The notes below the pieces were generated by a model. The model worked only from the letters and a program-made list of their open reading frames with translations, searched no databases and had not been told where the DNA came from. A stretch of DNA of 64,000 nucleotides from Streptococcus oralis subsp. tigurinus. GTDB taxonomy: Bacteria > Bacillota > Bacilli > Lactobacillales > Streptococcaceae. Positions 30,646 to 41,409 of the stretch are shown here, piece by piece. The stretch lies in assembly GCF_002356415.1 (NCBI RefSeq), contig NZ_AP018338.1, positions 1,732,501 through 1,796,500 on the forward strand, in the 5' to 3' direction. The position numbers and the translations under genes were made by a program. Positions within the stretch are counted from its first letter, which is position 1. Every line of letters starts with the position of its first letter.

Positions 30646-31494
30646 ATGAATACAAATCTCAAACCCAAACTTCAGCGCTTCGCTGCTGCGACTGCCTTTG
30701 CCTGTCCTATCTGCCAAGAAAATCTAACCTTAGTAGAGAGCAGTCTCAAGTGTAGCAATCGTCATTCTTTTGACTTGGCAAAATTTGGCTATGTCAACTT
30801 GGCTCCTCAAATCAAGCAATCTGCCAACTACGACAAGGAAAACTTTCAAAACCGCCAAGAAATCCTAGAGGCTGGCTTTTATCAGGCTATCTTAGAAGGT
30901 ATCTCCGACTTACTAGCCACTAAACCATCCGCAAAAACAGTCTTGGATATCGGTTGTGGCGAAGGCTTCTACTCTCGCAAGCTCCAAGAAAGTCACTCTG
31001 ACAAAACCTTTTACGCCTTTGATATTTCAAAAGATTCCGTTCAAATCGCTGCCAAGAGCGAACCAAACTGGGCGGTCAACTGGTTTGTCGGCGACCTGGC
31101 TCGTCTTCCTATAAAAGACGCCAGCATGGATATCCTGCTTGATATCTTCTCGCCTGCCAACTATGGGGAATTCCGTCGCGTTTTATCCAAAGACGGTATT
31201 TTGATCAAGGTCATCCCAACCGAAAATCACCTCAAAGAAATCCGTCAAATGGTGCAGGACCAGCTGACAAAGAAGGACTATTCTAATCAAGATATCAAAG
31301 AACATTTCCAGGAACATTTCAGCACCCAATTTCGTCAGATTGCTTCTTTAACAAAACCTATCACAGCAGAGCAACGCCAAGCTCTGCTTGCCATGACGCC
31401 TCTCCTCTTTCACGTTGACCAAAGCAAGATTGACTGGAGTCAGTTGACTGAGATTACCATCGAAGCAGAGATTTTGGTTGGGAAAGCACTGTAA
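30646..31494 (+). CDS. rlmA: 23S rRNA (guanine-N1-)-methyltransferase RlmA
   Basis: 282 residues. The N-terminal zinc ribbon is CPIC (about 20-23) with C and H ligands in LKCSNRHSFDLAKFGYVNL. A SAM-binding domain has VLDIGCGEGFYSRKL (about 98-112). In streptococci this enzyme (RlmA-II/TlrB type) methylates N1 of G748 in 23S hairpin 35, which affects macrolide/telithromycin binding. No Shine-Dalgarno precedes the ATG, and the promoter abuts the start, so translation is probably leaderless. It stands alone, convergent with malP. Confidence 0.9.
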   Translation: MNTNLKPKLQRFAAATAFACPICQENLTLVESSLKCSNRHSFDLAKFGYVNLAPQIKQSANYDKENFQNRQEILEAGFYQAILEGISDLLATKPSAKTVLDIGCGEGFYSRKLQESHSDKTFYAFDISKDSVQIAAKSEPNWAVNWFVGDLARLPIKDASMDILLDIFSPANYGEFRRVLSKDGILIKVIPTENHLKEIRQMVQDQLTKKDYSNQDIKEHFQEHFSTQFRQIASLTKPITAEQRQALLAMTPLLFHVDQSKIDWSQLTEITIEAEILVGKAL

Positions 31495-31515
31495 ATAAAA
31501 CTTTCAGATAAGACA

Positions 31516-31542
31516 AAACCCGCACCTTCAAGGTACGGGTTT
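31516..31542 (+). terminator. shared rlmA / malP terminator
   Basis: Arms AAACCCG-C-ACCTT and AGGT-A-CGGGTTT with a tight loop between the convergent stops; U-rich in part on both strands. Confidence 0.7.
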
Positions 31543-31556
31543 AAATTATGTAATTA

Positions 31557-33815
31557 TTAGTTCAAGTGCCAGATATCTTCGTTGTACTGAGCAATTGTAC
31601 GGTCAGATGAGAAGAATCCTGCTTTGGCAATGTTGACGATGACTTTATCCAACCATGCGTCACGGTTTTCGTAGTCAGCAAGCATTTGCTCTTTCACCTT
31701 GATGTAGTCTTCCAAGTCAAGGAGAGTCATGAACCAGTCTTTGTTGATCAATTCCTTGTGAAGACGTTCCAAGCGTTCTTTCTTACCTACTGCAAGAACA
31801 GCGTCGCTGACGATGAAGTCAACCAATGGTTTGATGGCTTTGCGTGCGTAGAATTCGCTTGACTTGTAAGCTGCTTTTGCGTAAAGGTCAATAACAGTTT
31901 CTGAATCTTCTCCAAAGATGTAGATGTTGTCGTCGCCAACCAACTCAGCAATTTCCACGTTAGCTCCGTCCATAGTACCAAGAGTCAAAGCTCCGTTCAA
32001 CATGAATTTCATGTTACCAGTACCTGAAGCTTCTTTAGATGCAAGTGAAATTTGTTCAGAAATGTCACATGCTGGAATCAAGAAGCTTGCTGCAGTAACG
32101 TTGTAGTTTTCAACCATAACTACTTGCAAGTGTGGTGCTACTTTTGGATCATTTGCAATCACTTCTGACAAGCAAAGGATCAAGTGAATGATGTCTTGGG
32201 CAATTGTGTAGGCAGGAGCTGCTTTACCACCAAAGAGCACTGTGATTGGGCGAGCAGGGATGTTGCCAGCCTTGATATCAAGGTATTTGTGAATCACATA
32301 CAAAGCGTTCATTTGTTGACGTTTGTACTCGTGAAGACGTTTAATTTGGATATCAAAGATAGAGTTTGTATTGATTTCAACACCTTGGTGCTCTTTCAAA
32401 TGACGAGCCAATTTACGTTTGTTGTGAGCTTTGATATCTTCCAATTTTTCTTTGACAGCAGCTTTGTCTTCATAAAACATTAGATTTTGTAGCTCTTCTG
32501 CTTGATGGTGCCAACCACGTCCAATAATATAGTCTAGATAGTGAGACAAGCGTGGGTTAGCATGCATGAGCCAACGACGGAAAGTGATACCGTTTGTTTT
32601 ATTGTTGAATTTTTCTGGATAAATATCATAGAAGGCTTTCAACTCAGAGTTCTTCAGGATTTCAGTGTGGAGTGCTGCTACCCCGTTAACACTGTATCCG
32701 TAGTGGATATCCATGTGAGCCATGTGAACACGTCCGCTCTCGTCGATGATTTGGACAGCTGGATCTTTGTATTCTGCCTTCACACGACGGTCCAATTCTT
32801 CAATGATTGGTACCAAGTGTGGAACCACTTCTTGCAAGAATTCAAGTGGCCATTTTTCAAGGGCTTCAGCAAGGATGGTGTGGTTAGTGTAGGCTGTCAT
32901 GCTGCGAACGATTGAGATGGCTTCGTCAAGTTCGATACCACGAGCAGTCAAAAGACGGATCAACTCAGGGATCACCATTGATGGGTGAGTATCGTTGATT
33001 TGGACAACTGCGTAGTCAGCAAGGTCATGCAAGTTGCTTCCTTTTTCAATTGCTTCGTCGATGATCAATTGCGCACCGTTTGAAACCATGAAGTATTGTT
33101 GGAAGATACGGAGCAATTCACCTTGACGATCACTATCATCTGGGTAAAGGAAAAGAGTCAAGTTACGAGCGATGTCTGTCTTGTCAAAGTTGATACCATC
33201 TTGGATGATTGAAGAATCAACTGAATCCAAGTCAAACAAACGCAAACGGTTTTTAGTTGCTGTTTTGTAACCAGGCACATCGATATCGTAAAGAGTAGAT
33301 GTCAATGTAAAGTGCGCAAATGGCACTTGGTAGCTACGACTTGAGCGAACCAACCAGTTTTGGTCAGTCAACCAAGCGTTAGGAACCGTTTCTTGTTGGT
33401 TGTTTTTAAGAACTTGTTGGAAAAGACCAAAGTGGTAGTTCAAACCAACACCGTCACCGTTCAGACCAAGTGTAGCGATTGAGTCAATAAAGCAGGCTGC
33501 CAAACGTCCCAAACCACCATTCCCTAGAGATGGTTCCAATTCGACTTCTTCGATTTCGATCAACTCTTTACCTGCATCAGCAAGTTCTTTCTTAACGTCG
33601 TCATAAAGACCAAGGTTAATCAAGTTGTTAGACAAGAGTTTACCGATCAAGAATTCAGCTGAGATATAGTAAACTTTTTTCTTACCAGTATTTAATTTCT
33701 TTTGCGCACTAGCTTGCTTGGTGTAGTTGAGCAAGGCAATGTATAATTCTTCGTTTGAACATTCAGCAATTGTTTTTTGATGATGATCAATCACATATTT
33801 TTGTAATGATTCCAT
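31557..33815 (-). CDS. malP: glycogen/maltodextrin phosphorylase
   Basis: 752 residues from ATG 33815 (AAAAGGAGACTC). It releases glucose-1-phosphate from maltodextrins. Glycosyltransferase-35 features include [12 protein letters not shown] (about 107-118), the pyridoxal-phosphate site [14 protein letters not shown] (Lys about 600) and [20 protein letters not shown]. Second gene of the malQ(malM)-malP operon, 77 bp after malM. Confidence 0.95.
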   Translation of the reverse strand: MESLQKYVIDHHQKTIAECSNEELYIALLNYTKQASAQKKLNTGKKKVYYISAEFLIGKLLSNNLINLGLYDDVKKELADAGKELIEIEEVELEPSLGNGGLGRLAACFIDSIATLGLNGDGVGLNYHFGLFQQVLKNNQQETVPNAWLTDQNWLVRSSRSYQVPFAHFTLTSTLYDIDVPGYKTATKNRLRLFDLDSVDSSIIQDGINFDKTDIARNLTLFLYPDDSDRQGELLRIFQQYFMVSNGAQLIIDEAIEKGSNLHDLADYAVVQINDTHPSMVIPELIRLLTARGIELDEAISIVRSMTAYTNHTILAEALEKWPLEFLQEVVPHLVPIIEELDRRVKAEYKDPAVQIIDESGRVHMAHMDIHYGYSVNGVAALHTEILKNSELKAFYDIYPEKFNNKTNGITFRRWLMHANPRLSHYLDYIIGRGWHHQAEELQNLMFYEDKAAVKEKLEDIKAHNKRKLARHLKEHQGVEINTNSIFDIQIKRLHEYKRQQMNALYVIHKYLDIKAGNIPARPITVLFGGKAAPAYTIAQDIIHLILCLSEVIANDPKVAPHLQVVMVENYNVTAASFLIPACDISEQISLASKEASGTGNMKFMLNGALTLGTMDGANVEIAELVGDDNIYIFGEDSETVIDLYAKAAYKSSEFYARKAIKPLVDFIVSDAVLAVGKKERLERLHKELINKDWFMTLLDLEDYIKVKEQMLADYENRDAWLDKVIVNIAKAGFFSSDRTIAQYNEDIWHLN

Positions 33816-33892
33816 GTTGAGAGTCTCCTTTTGTTTCAACAATAATTGTAAATAGAGGAAAGCCTACTTGTGTAAGCACGCTTTCAGTATGA

Positions 33893-35425
33893 TTAGGATT
33901 CTGCTTTTTGAACTTCTTTTGGCTTCAAGTCTTTATTTTCACGGCGATAGATGGTTGTAAAATCAAGCAATTCTTGCTCGACAGCAGGAGTCAATTGATC
34001 TTCAGTCATACGCCAAGACCAGTTTCCGCCAAGAGTAGATGGGTAGTTCATGCGAGCTGACTCATCTAGTTCTAGCAAGTCTTGCATGGTTGCAATAGCC
34101 ATGAAGCTAACGGATGAAAAGACTGTGCGAAGCATTGCGTGTGGCACTGTTTCGTACTCTTTACGGTTCGTGTAACGAGCCATGTATTCACGAGTTGGAT
34201 CGTCGATTTCATTACGGTACCAACCAAGAACCGTATTGTTATCGTGTGTTCCTGTGTACATAACAGAGTTGGCAGGTGCCAAGTGTGGACTATCGATACT
34301 TTCGTCTTCTGGGTTGAAGGCGAATTGAAGAATCTTCATTCCTGGAAAGCCAGTACGTTCACGTAACTCAATCACTTCATTTGTCATGAAACCAAGGTCT
34401 TCCGCGATGATGTTTAGCTCACCAAGCTCTTCCTTAACGGCTGCAAAAAGCTTATAGCCTGGGCCTTTCACCCATTTACCAGGGGCCGCTGTATCGGAAC
34501 CAGCAGGGATTTCCCAGTAAGATTCAAAGCCACGGAAGTGGTCGATACGAACGATATCGTAGATCTTGAAGCTTTCGCGCAAGCGTTCAATCCACCATTT
34601 GTAACCGTCTTTGTCCATTGCTTCCCAGTCGTAGATTGGGTTTCCCCAAAGCTGACCAGTGGCAGAAAACTCATCTGGTGGGCAACCTGCGATGCAGGTT
34701 GCTTTACCAGTGGCATCTGTCTTGAAGAGATGTGGATTTGCCCACATGTCGCTTGAATCTTCCGCAACGTAGATAGGCATGTCTCCAACAATTTCGATGT
34801 GGTTGTCGTTAGCGTAGGCTTTCAATTTCAACCATTGTTGGAAGAAGAAATATTGAGTCACACGGTGGTAAACCAACTTGTCTGCCAATTTCTCACGGTA
34901 GCTTTCAAGTGCTGAAGCTTTACGCGCACGAGCATCTGCATCTGGCCATTCTGTCCAAGCAAGATTGTCAAAATGCTCTTTGATAGCCATATACTCTGCG
35001 AAGAGTTCGAGCCATGATTGGTTATCTTGAGCAAACTTCTCAAAATCTTTGACATCACCCACTTCCAAGAAGCGTTTAACTGCTTTTTCTAAAAGCGGAC
35101 GACGTGCGTAATAAATCTTCGCATAGTCAACTTCAGATGCATCGCTACCAAAGTCAACACCTTCAAGGTCACTAGCTTCGAGCAAGCCTTGCTCTACCAA
35201 GATATCAAGGTCGATAAAATGCGTATTTCCAGCAAAGGCTGAGAATGATTGGTATGGAGAATCTCCATAGCTTGTTGTCCCAAGAGGGAGGATTTGCCAG
35301 TAACGTTGCTTCGTACGAACCAAGAAATCAACGAAATCATAGGCAGTCTGACCAAATGATCCAATCCCGTATGCTCCTGGCAGAGAAGAGACGTGCATCA
35401 ACACACCACTTTGACGTTTTTTCAT
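33893..35425 (-). CDS. malM: 4-alpha-glucanotransferase (amylomaltase)
   Basis: 510 residues, GH77. N-terminal block GVLMHVSSLPGAYGIGSFG, then catalytic-region motifs VRIDHFRGFESYWEIPAG (about 290-307), IAEDLGFMT (about 338-346) and YTGTHDNNTVLGW (about 388-400). It disproportionates maltodextrins so that MalP can act; cytoplasmic. The first gene of the operon, transcribed divergently from malX across the shared MalR region. The symbol malQ is equivalent. Confidence 0.94.
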   Translation of the reverse strand: MKKRQSGVLMHVSSLPGAYGIGSFGQTAYDFVDFLVRTKQRYWQILPLGTTSYGDSPYQSFSAFAGNTHFIDLDILVEQGLLEASDLEGVDFGSDASEVDYAKIYYARRPLLEKAVKRFLEVGDVKDFEKFAQDNQSWLELFAEYMAIKEHFDNLAWTEWPDADARARKASALESYREKLADKLVYHRVTQYFFFQQWLKLKAYANDNHIEIVGDMPIYVAEDSSDMWANPHLFKTDATGKATCIAGCPPDEFSATGQLWGNPIYDWEAMDKDGYKWWIERLRESFKIYDIVRIDHFRGFESYWEIPAGSDTAAPGKWVKGPGYKLFAAVKEELGELNIIAEDLGFMTNEVIELRERTGFPGMKILQFAFNPEDESIDSPHLAPANSVMYTGTHDNNTVLGWYRNEIDDPTREYMARYTNRKEYETVPHAMLRTVFSSVSFMAIATMQDLLELDESARMNYPSTLGGNWSWRMTEDQLTPAVEQELLDFTTIYRRENKDLKPKEVQKAES

Positions 35426-35469
35426 AATAGCACCTCATGTGTTTGTTATAAAACGCTGCGCAATTAAGG

Positions 35470-35483
35470 CGCAAACGTTTGCG
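35470..35483. promoter_or_regulatory. MalR operator, malM side
   Basis: Perfect palindrome CGCAAACGTTTGCG, a LacI-family half-site pair, just downstream of the malM -10 where a bound repressor would block transcription. Confidence 0.75.
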
Positions 35484-35491
35484 TTGAATTA

Positions 35492-35529
35492 AGTATAGCG
35501 TATTTCAAAGACAAATGCAAGCGTTTTTA
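35492..35529 (-). promoter_or_regulatory. malM promoter with overlapping cre-like site
   Basis: Minus strand: -35 TTGCAT (35520-35515), 17-nt spacer, -10 TATACT (35497-35492). TGCAAGCGTTTTTA (35516-35529, plus strand) matches the CcpA cre consensus except near its last bases and covers the -35. Confidence 0.75.
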
Positions 35530-35649
35530 AAATTTTTTTTGAATTATTTTTATCTAACTAAAACTTATTTCCACTGATATTTTACGAAATAAGCGAAAAA
35601 ATTTTTAAAGATTTTCTGATTTAAGATAATTCATTCCGAACATATCCTA

Positions 35650-35664
35650 TATTTTCTGAAAATC
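35650..35664. promoter_or_regulatory. CodY-box-like site in mal region
   Basis: Matches AATTTTCWGAAAATT at 13 of 15 positions (first and last base differ). Midway between the two mal promoters. Confidence 0.4.
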
Positions 35665-35677
35665 GGGCTAAATTAAC

Positions 35678-35690
35678 GCAATCGTTTCCC
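35678..35690. promoter_or_regulatory. second MalR/cre-like half-palindrome
   Basis: GCAATCGTTTCCC resembles the flanking MalR operators with a weaker left arm; possible auxiliary site for looping. Confidence 0.35.
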
Positions 35691-35801
35691 TTGGTTTTCA
35701 CAAAATAAGAAAATCAGCGTTTAGGATGTTTTCTTCCTATTAAAGGCAATCATATCCACTTCCAAACCTTAAAAATTTTTTAAAATTTTTTCAAAAAAAC
35801 C

Positions 35802-35860
35802 TTGCAACCGTTTTCTATTTGTGCTATACTAAGCTCATGAAGGAAAACGTTTGCGTTTCC
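35802..35860 (+). promoter_or_regulatory. malX promoter and MalR operator
   Basis: -35 TTGCAA (35802-35807), 17-nt spacer, -10 TATACT (35825-35830). TGCAACCGTTTTCT (35803-35816) is a cre-like match over the -35. Downstream, GAAAACGTTTGCGTTTC (35843-35859) is a MalR operator resembling the malM one. Confidence 0.8.
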
Positions 35861-35900
35861 CGAATAAATTATAACTGTTATTCTTTAGGAGGAATACACT

Positions 35901-37169
35901 ATGTCATCTAAATTCATGAAGAGCGCTGCTGTGCTCGGAACTGCTACTCTAGCTAGCTTGCTTTTGGTAGCTTGCGGAAGCAAATCTGCTGACAAAGCTG
36001 CTGATACTAGCTCTTCAGAAGCAAAAGAACTTACTTTCTACGTTGAAGACCAATATAAAGCCTTCGCTGAATCTGCTGCAAAAGCTTATGAAAAGGAATC
36101 TGGCGTAAAAGTTACTATCAAAACAGGGGACCAAATGGGTGGTCTTGACAACCTTTCTCTAGACAACCAATCTGGTAAGGCTGCTGACGTTATGATGGCT
36201 CCATACGACCGTGTAGGTAGCCTTGGTACTGACGGACAACTTTCAGAAGTAACTCTTAGTGATGGTGCGAAAACAGACGATAAAACAAAATCACTTGTAA
36301 CTGTTGGCGGTAAAGTCTACGGTGCTCCAGCTGTCATCGAATCACTCGTTTTGTACTATAACAAAGACTTGCTTAAAGAAGCTCCAAAAACTTTTGCTGA
36401 ATTAGAAGAACTTGCTAAAGACAGCAAATACGCTTTCGCTGGTGAAGATGGCAAAACTACTGCATTCCTAGCTGACTGGACAAACTTCTACTACGCATAC
36501 GGACTCCTTGCTGGTAACGGTGGTTACGTATTCGGACAAAACGGTAAAGACGCTAAAGACATCGGTCTTGCAAACGACGGTTCTATCACTGGTGTCAACT
36601 ACGCTAAATCTTGGTATGAAAAATGGCCTAAAGGTATGCAAGATACTGAAGGTGCTGCAAACTTGATCCAAACTCAATTCCAAGAAGGTAAAACAGCTGC
36701 TATCATCGATGGACCTTGGAAAGCTCAAGCATTCAAAGATGCTAAAGTAAACTACGGTGTTGCTACTATTCCAACTCTTCCAAATGGTAAAGAATACACA
36801 CCATTCGGTGGTGGTAAAGCTTGGATCATCCCATCAAGCACTAAGAACCTTGAAGCTGCACAAAAATTTGTAGACTTCCTTGTTTCAACTGAACAACAAA
36901 AAGCATTCTACGATGCAACTAACGAAATCCCAGCTAACACTGAAGCTCGTTCATACGCTGAAGGTAAAAACGATGAGTTGACAACAGCTGTTATCAAACA
37001 GTTCAAGAACGCTCAACCAATGCCAAACATTTCTCAAATGTCAGCTGTTTGGGATCCAGCTAAAACAATGCTCTTTGACGCTGTAAGTGGTAAAAAAGAT
37101 GCTAAGACAGCTGCTAACGATGCTGTAACATTGATCAAAGAAACAATCAAACAAAAATTTGGTGAATAA
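35901..37169 (+). CDS. malX: maltodextrin-binding lipoprotein
   Basis: 422 residues. A lipoprotein signal peptide ends in LLLVACGS with lipidated Cys at about 25. The mature protein is a family 1 solute-binding protein with the VYGAPAVIESLVLYYNKDLLK region and the GGGKAWIIPSS hinge. It captures maltodextrins at the cell surface for MalCD. The ATG follows TAGGAGGAATACACT. First gene of malXCD; codon use is strongly biased to abundant tRNAs, fitting high expression. Confidence 0.95.
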   Translation: MSSKFMKSAAVLGTATLASLLLVACGSKSADKAADTSSSEAKELTFYVEDQYKAFAESAAKAYEKESGVKVTIKTGDQMGGLDNLSLDNQSGKAADVMMAPYDRVGSLGTDGQLSEVTLSDGAKTDDKTKSLVTVGGKVYGAPAVIESLVLYYNKDLLKEAPKTFAELEELAKDSKYAFAGEDGKTTAFLADWTNFYYAYGLLAGNGGYVFGQNGKDAKDIGLANDGSITGVNYAKSWYEKWPKGMQDTEGAANLIQTQFQEGKTAAIIDGPWKAQAFKDAKVNYGVATIPTLPNGKEYTPFGGGKAWIIPSSTKNLEAAQKFVDFLVSTEQQKAFYDATNEIPANTEARSYAEGKNDELTTAVIKQFKNAQPMPNISQMSAVWDPAKTMLFDAVSGKKDAKTAANDAVTLIKETIKQKFGE

Positions 37170-37181
37170 TTGAATTCGTTA

Positions 37182-37208
37182 CAAGGGGGGAGAATACAAA
37201 TCCCCCTT
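37182..37208 (+). terminator. malX-malC intergenic hairpin (partial terminator)
   Basis: AAGGGGGGA / TCCCCCTT arms with one bulge, followed by TTTGATTTTAT. It would let malX be made in excess over malCD. Confidence 0.55.
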
Positions 37209-37295
37209 TGATTTTATAAATTTACGAATGATTGCAGTTGCCTATCTAGTGATTGGAGACAAACTTCAATCTCGTATCCTATGAAAGGAGTATTC

Positions 37296-38588
37296 ATGGA
37301 AAACCAACAACCTAGCAAAGCAGCCTTGCTTTCAGTGATTCCTGGGTTAGGACAGATTTACAATAAACAAAAGGCCAAAGGTTTTATCTTCCTTGGTGTA
37401 ACTATCGTATTTGTTCTTTATTTCCTAGCACTTGCAGCCCCTGAATTGCACAATTTGATCACTCTTGGTGACAAGCCAGGTCGTGATAATTCCCTCTTTA
37501 TGCTGATTCGTGGTGCCTTCCATTTAATCTTTGTAGTCGTTTATGTGCTCTTTTATTTCTCAAATATTAAAGATGCACATACAATCGCAAAACGTATTAA
37601 CAATGGAATTCCTGTCCCACGTACTTTTAAAGATATGATCAAAGGTATTTATGAGAATGGTTTCCCTTACCTCTTGATCATCCCATCTTACGTCGCTATG
37701 ACATTTGCGATTATCTTCCCAGTTATCGTAACCTTGATGATTGCCTTTACCAACTATGACTTCCAACACTTGCCACCAAACAAATTGTTGGACTGGGTTG
37801 GTTTGACTAACTTTACAAACATCTGGAGCTTAAGTACCTTCCGTTCAGCCTTCGGTGCGGTTCTTTCTTGGACCATCATCTGGGCCTTGTCTGCTTCTAC
37901 TTTGCAGATTGTGATTGGTATCTTCACTGCTATCATTGCTAACCAACCATTTATCAAAGGAAAACGTATCTTTGGTGTTATTTTCCTTCTTCCTTGGGCA
38001 GTTCCAGCCTTCATCACTATCTTGACATTCTCAAACATGTTTAACGATAGTGTCGGAGCGATCAACACTCAAGTATTGCCTATCTTGGCTAAGGTTCTTC
38101 CTTTCCTTGACGGTGCTCTTATCCCTTGGAAAACAGACCCAACTTGGACGAAGATTGCCTTGATTATGATGCAAGGTTGGCTAGGATTCCCATACATCTA
38201 CGTTTTGACTTTGGGTATCTTGCAGTCAATTCCTAACGACCTCTACGAAGCGGCTTATATCGATGGTGCCAATGCTTGGCAAAAATTCCGCAACATCACT
38301 TTCCCTATGATTTTGGCTGTTGCAGCACCAACATTGATCAGCCAATACACCTTCAACTTTAACAACTTCTCTATCATGTACCTCTTCAACGGCGGAGGTC
38401 CTGGTAGCGTTGGTGGTGGAGCCGGTTCAACTGATATCTTGATCTCATGGATTTATCGCTTGACAACAGGTACATCTCCTCAATACTCTATGGCGGCAGC
38501 TGTTACCTTGATCATCTCTATCATTGTCATCTCTATCTCTATGATCGCATTCAAGAAACTACACGCATTTGATATGGAGGACGTCTAA
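37296..38588 (+). CDS. malC: maltodextrin ABC transporter permease MalC
   Basis: 430 residues from ATG 37296, with AAAGGAG upstream; the frame could also start at 37281 but without a better site. MalF-type permease with an N-terminal pair of helices (about 12-90) and six core helices, including the cytoplasmic EAA loop [20 protein letters not shown] (about 315-334). It pairs with MalD; no ATPase gene is in the operon, so the shared ATPase MsmK encoded elsewhere is the likely partner. Confidence 0.92.
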   Translation: MENQQPSKAALLSVIPGLGQIYNKQKAKGFIFLGVTIVFVLYFLALAAPELHNLITLGDKPGRDNSLFMLIRGAFHLIFVVVYVLFYFSNIKDAHTIAKRINNGIPVPRTFKDMIKGIYENGFPYLLIIPSYVAMTFAIIFPVIVTLMIAFTNYDFQHLPPNKLLDWVGLTNFTNIWSLSTFRSAFGAVLSWTIIWALSASTLQIVIGIFTAIIANQPFIKGKRIFGVIFLLPWAVPAFITILTFSNMFNDSVGAINTQVLPILAKVLPFLDGALIPWKTDPTWTKIALIMMQGWLGFPYIYVLTLGILQSIPNDLYEAAYIDGANAWQKFRNITFPMILAVAAPTLISQYTFNFNNFSIMYLFNGGGPGSVGGGAGSTDILISWIYRLTTGTSPQYSMAAAVTLIISIIVISISMIAFKKLHAFDMEDV

Positions 38589-38589
38589 G

Positions 38590-39432
38590 ATGAATAACTC
38601 AATCAAACTCAAACGTAGACTGACTCAAACCCTCACTTACCTCTACTTGATTGGTCTTTCAATCGTGATTATCTATCCACTTTTGATTACTATTATGTCA
38701 GCCTTCAAGACTGGTAACGTCGTAGCTTTTAAACTAGATGCTAACGTCGACTTTAGCTTTGCCAACTTCCAAGGGCTCTTCACTGAAACCTTGTACGGCA
38801 CTTGGTACCTCAACACTTTGATTATCGCCTTGATTACAATGGCTGTTCAAACAAGTATCATCGTACTTGCTGGTTATGCCTACAGCCGTTACAACTTCTT
38901 GGCTCGTAAACAAAGTTTGGTCTTCTTCTTGATTATCCAAATGGTGCCAACTATGGCCGCTTTGACAGCCTTCTTCGTTATGGCCCTTATGTTGAATGCC
39001 CTTAACCAAAGCTGGTTCCTCATCTTCCTATATGTCGGTGGTGGTATCCCGATGAATGCTTGGTTGATGAAAGGCTACTTCGACACAGTACCGATGTCTC
39101 TTGATGAATCAGCAAAACTAGATGGTGCAGGACACTTCCGTCGCTTCTGGCAAATTGTTCTCCCACTCGTTCGCCCAATGGTTGCAGTACAAGCGCTCTG
39201 GGCCTTCATGGGACCTTTCGGAGACTATATCCTCTCTAGTTTCTTGCTTCGTGAGAAAGAATACTTTACAGTTGCCGTTGGTCTACAGACCTTTGTCAGC
39301 AATGTGAAAAACTTGAAGATCGCCTACTTCTCAGCAGGTGCTATCCTCATCGCGCTTCCAATCTGTATTCTCTTCTTCTTCCTACAAAAGAACTTTGTTT
39401 CAGGACTTACAAGTGGTGGCGACAAGGGATAA
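38590..39432 (+). CDS. malD: maltodextrin ABC transporter permease MalD
   Basis: 280 residues from ATG 38590, one base after the malC stop, with GGAGG in the end of malC. MalG-type permease with six helices and the EAA loop [21 protein letters not shown] (about 185-205). An in-frame upstream ATG at 38569 would overlap malC and lacks a ribosome site. Confidence 0.92.
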   Translation: MNNSIKLKRRLTQTLTYLYLIGLSIVIIYPLLITIMSAFKTGNVVAFKLDANVDFSFANFQGLFTETLYGTWYLNTLIIALITMAVQTSIIVLAGYAYSRYNFLARKQSLVFFLIIQMVPTMAALTAFFVMALMLNALNQSWFLIFLYVGGGIPMNAWLMKGYFDTVPMSLDESAKLDGAGHFRRFWQIVLPLVRPMVAVQALWAFMGPFGDYILSSFLLREKEYFTVAVGLQTFVSNVKNLKIAYFSAGAILIALPICILFFFLQKNFVSGLTSGGDKG

Positions 39433-39453
39433 TCTATCCCCGCCACCCTTTTT
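39414..39453 (+). terminator. malXCD terminator
   Basis: Arms GGTGGCG and CGCCACC, with an inner GGATA/TATCC pair, followed by CTTTTTC. The upstream arm lies in the last malD codons. Confidence 0.7.
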
Positions 39454-39546
39454 CATTTTGATCTTGTTTCTAAAGTTGAAAGATTAGACACAAGACCGCA
39501 AATAGTAGCAAAATCAGCTTTTCAGTAAGCAATTTATCTACTAGAC

Positions 39547-39575
39547 TTGAAATAAAGCACATTTCTCTATATAAT
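39547..39575 (+). promoter_or_regulatory. malAR promoter
   Basis: -35 TTGAAA (39547-39552), 17-nt spacer, -10 TATAAT (39570-39575), about 38 nt before malA. No MalR palindrome overlaps it. Confidence 0.75.
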
Positions 39576-39612
39576 AATACTCATATAGAAAACACCTTTT
39601 AGAAAGATACAA

Positions 39613-40413
39613 ATGCTTCCATATCCATTTTCATATTTTTCAAGTATTTGGGGATTTCGTAAGCCCCTGTCAAAACGTTTTGGACTCAACTGGTTTCAAC
39701 TCCTCTTTACCAGTCTCTTCCTTATCAGCTTGTCTATGGTACCCATTGCCATTCAAAACAGCTCACAGGAAACGTATCCACTGGATACGTTTATCGATAA
39801 TGTCTATACACCCCTGACAGATGAAGCCATCATGGACTTGTCAGAGAATGCACAAATCGTTGATGGAAAGCTGAACTACTCAGGTACAAAGAATCAGCAG
39901 CCTTCTCTTTTGATTGGCCCAAGTCCAAGTAAGGAATTGCCAAAGGATTTGCAACTTCATTTTGATACGAAAGAACTCGTCATCAGTAAGGAAAGTAAGG
40001 AACTAACTCGCATTCGCTACCACGCCATTCAAACGGAGAGTTTCCAGAGTAAGGAAACTTTAACCCAGGCTATTTCTAAAGACTGGTACCAACAGAACCG
40101 TGTCTATATCAGTCTCTTTCTCGTTCTTGGTGCAAGCTTCCTCTTTGGATTGAATTTCTTTATTGTCTCTCTTGGAGCTAGTCTCCTCCTTTATATCACC
40201 AAAAAATCACGCCTCTTTTCATTTAGGAGCTTTAAAGAGTGCTACCATTTTATCTTGAACTGTTTAGGATTACCCACTCTGATTACGCTTATTTTGGGAC
40301 TTTTTGGCCAAAATATGGCGACCCTTATCACTGTACAAAACATTCTTTTTGTTCTTTATCTGGTCACCATTTTTTACAAGACACACTTCCGTGATCCAGA
40401 TTATCATAAATAG
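39613..40413 (+). CDS. malA: maltodextrin utilization membrane protein MalA (DUF1189-like)
   Basis: 266 residues with an N-terminal membrane helix (about 27-46), a soluble segment (about 50-155) and about four C-terminal helices. The family is found beside mal genes in streptococci; its biochemical role is not established. It starts the malA-malR unit, 9 bp before malR. Confidence 0.8.
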   Translation: MLPYPFSYFSSIWGFRKPLSKRFGLNWFQLLFTSLFLISLSMVPIAIQNSSQETYPLDTFIDNVYTPLTDEAIMDLSENAQIVDGKLNYSGTKNQQPSLLIGPSPSKELPKDLQLHFDTKELVISKESKELTRIRYHAIQTESFQSKETLTQAISKDWYQQNRVYISLFLVLGASFLFGLNFFIVSLGASLLLYITKKSRLFSFRSFKECYHFILNCLGLPTLITLILGLFGQNMATLITVQNILFVLYLVTIFYKTHFRDPDYHK

Positions 40414-40422
40414 GAGATTTTT

Positions 40423-41409
40423 ATGCCCGTTACGATTAAAGACGTGGCCAAGGCAGCAGGTGTCTCACCTTCAACTGTTACCCGCGTTATTCAAAACAAA
40501 TCAACGATTAGTGATGAAACCAAAAAACGAGTTCGCAAGGCGATGAAGGAGCTCAACTACCACCCCAATCTCAATGCTCGTAGCTTGGTAAGTAGCTATA
40601 CTCAAGTTATCGGCTTGGTGCTCCCTGACGACTCAGATGCCTTTTACCAAAATCCTTTCTTCCCATCTGTCCTTCGTGGTATCGCCCAAGTCGCGTCTGA
40701 AAACCACTATGCTATTCAGATTGCAACGGGGAAAGATGCAAAAGAGCGGCTCAAAGCTATTTCCCAGATGGTCTATGGTAAGCGTGTAGATGGTTTGATT
40801 TTCCTCTATGCCCAAGAAGAAGATCCTTTGGTTAAGCTAGTAGCAGATGAGCAATTTCCTTTCCTTATCTTAGGTAAATCTCTATCTCCCTTCATTCCGC
40901 TCGTCGATAATGACAATGTCCAGGCAGGTTTTGATGCAACAGAATATTTCATCAAAAAAGGATGCAAGCGAATTGCCTTCATCGGAGGAACCAAAAAACT
41001 TTTCGTAACACAAGATCGTCTAATGGGTTATGAGTTAGCTCTTAAACAATACCAACTTCCTATTGATCCAAATCTGACCTACTTTGCGACCGAATTTCTT
41101 GAAGATAATGGTTATCGCTTTAGTAAACTTCTCTTCGAGCATGATCCAAATATTGATGCTATTATTACTATTGATAGCCTTCTTGCTGCAGGGGTCTGTG
41201 ATTACATCGCAAAACACCAACTGGATGTCCCTGTCCTCAGCTTTGACTCGGTCAACCCTAAACTGAACTTGGCAGCCTATGTGGATATCAATAGCTTAGA
41301 ACTCGGGCGCGTTTCCTTTGAAACCATTCTCCAGATTATTAACGATGCCAAAAACAATAAACAGATTTGTTACCGCCAGTTGATTGGACACAAAATTATC
41401 GAAAAATAA
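40423..41409 (+). CDS. malR: LacI-family maltose operon repressor
   Basis: 328 residues. N-terminal LacI helix-turn-helix TIKDVAKAAGVSPSTVTRVI (about 4-23), hinge helix with NLNARSLVSSYTQ (about 50-62), and a periplasmic-binding-like sensor domain. It represses malXCD and malMP by binding CGCAAACGTTTGCG-like operators and is released by maltose/maltodextrin. ATG after AGGAGATTTTT. Confidence 0.94.
   Translation: MPVTIKDVAKAAGVSPSTVTRVIQNKSTISDETKKRVRKAMKELNYHPNLNARSLVSSYTQVIGLVLPDDSDAFYQNPFFPSVLRGIAQVASENHYAIQIATGKDAKERLKAISQMVYGKRVDGLIFLYAQEEDPLVKLVADEQFPFLILGKSLSPFIPLVDNDNVQAGFDATEYFIKKGCKRIAFIGGTKKLFVTQDRLMGYELALKQYQLPIDPNLTYFATEFLEDNGYRFSKLLFEHDPNIDAIITIDSLLAAGVCDYIAKHQLDVPVLSFDSVNPKLNLAAYVDINSLELGRVSFETILQIINDAKNNKQICYRQLIGHKIIEK

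Larger units (their letters stand above)
35426..35900. promoter_or_regulatory. mal divergent regulatory region
   Basis: This 475-bp gap holds both mal promoters, MalR operator-like palindromes, two cre-like sites and a CodY-box-like sequence. The centre is very AT-rich, with runs such as AAAATTTTTT that suggest bending. No gene is seen in it. Confidence 0.8.
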
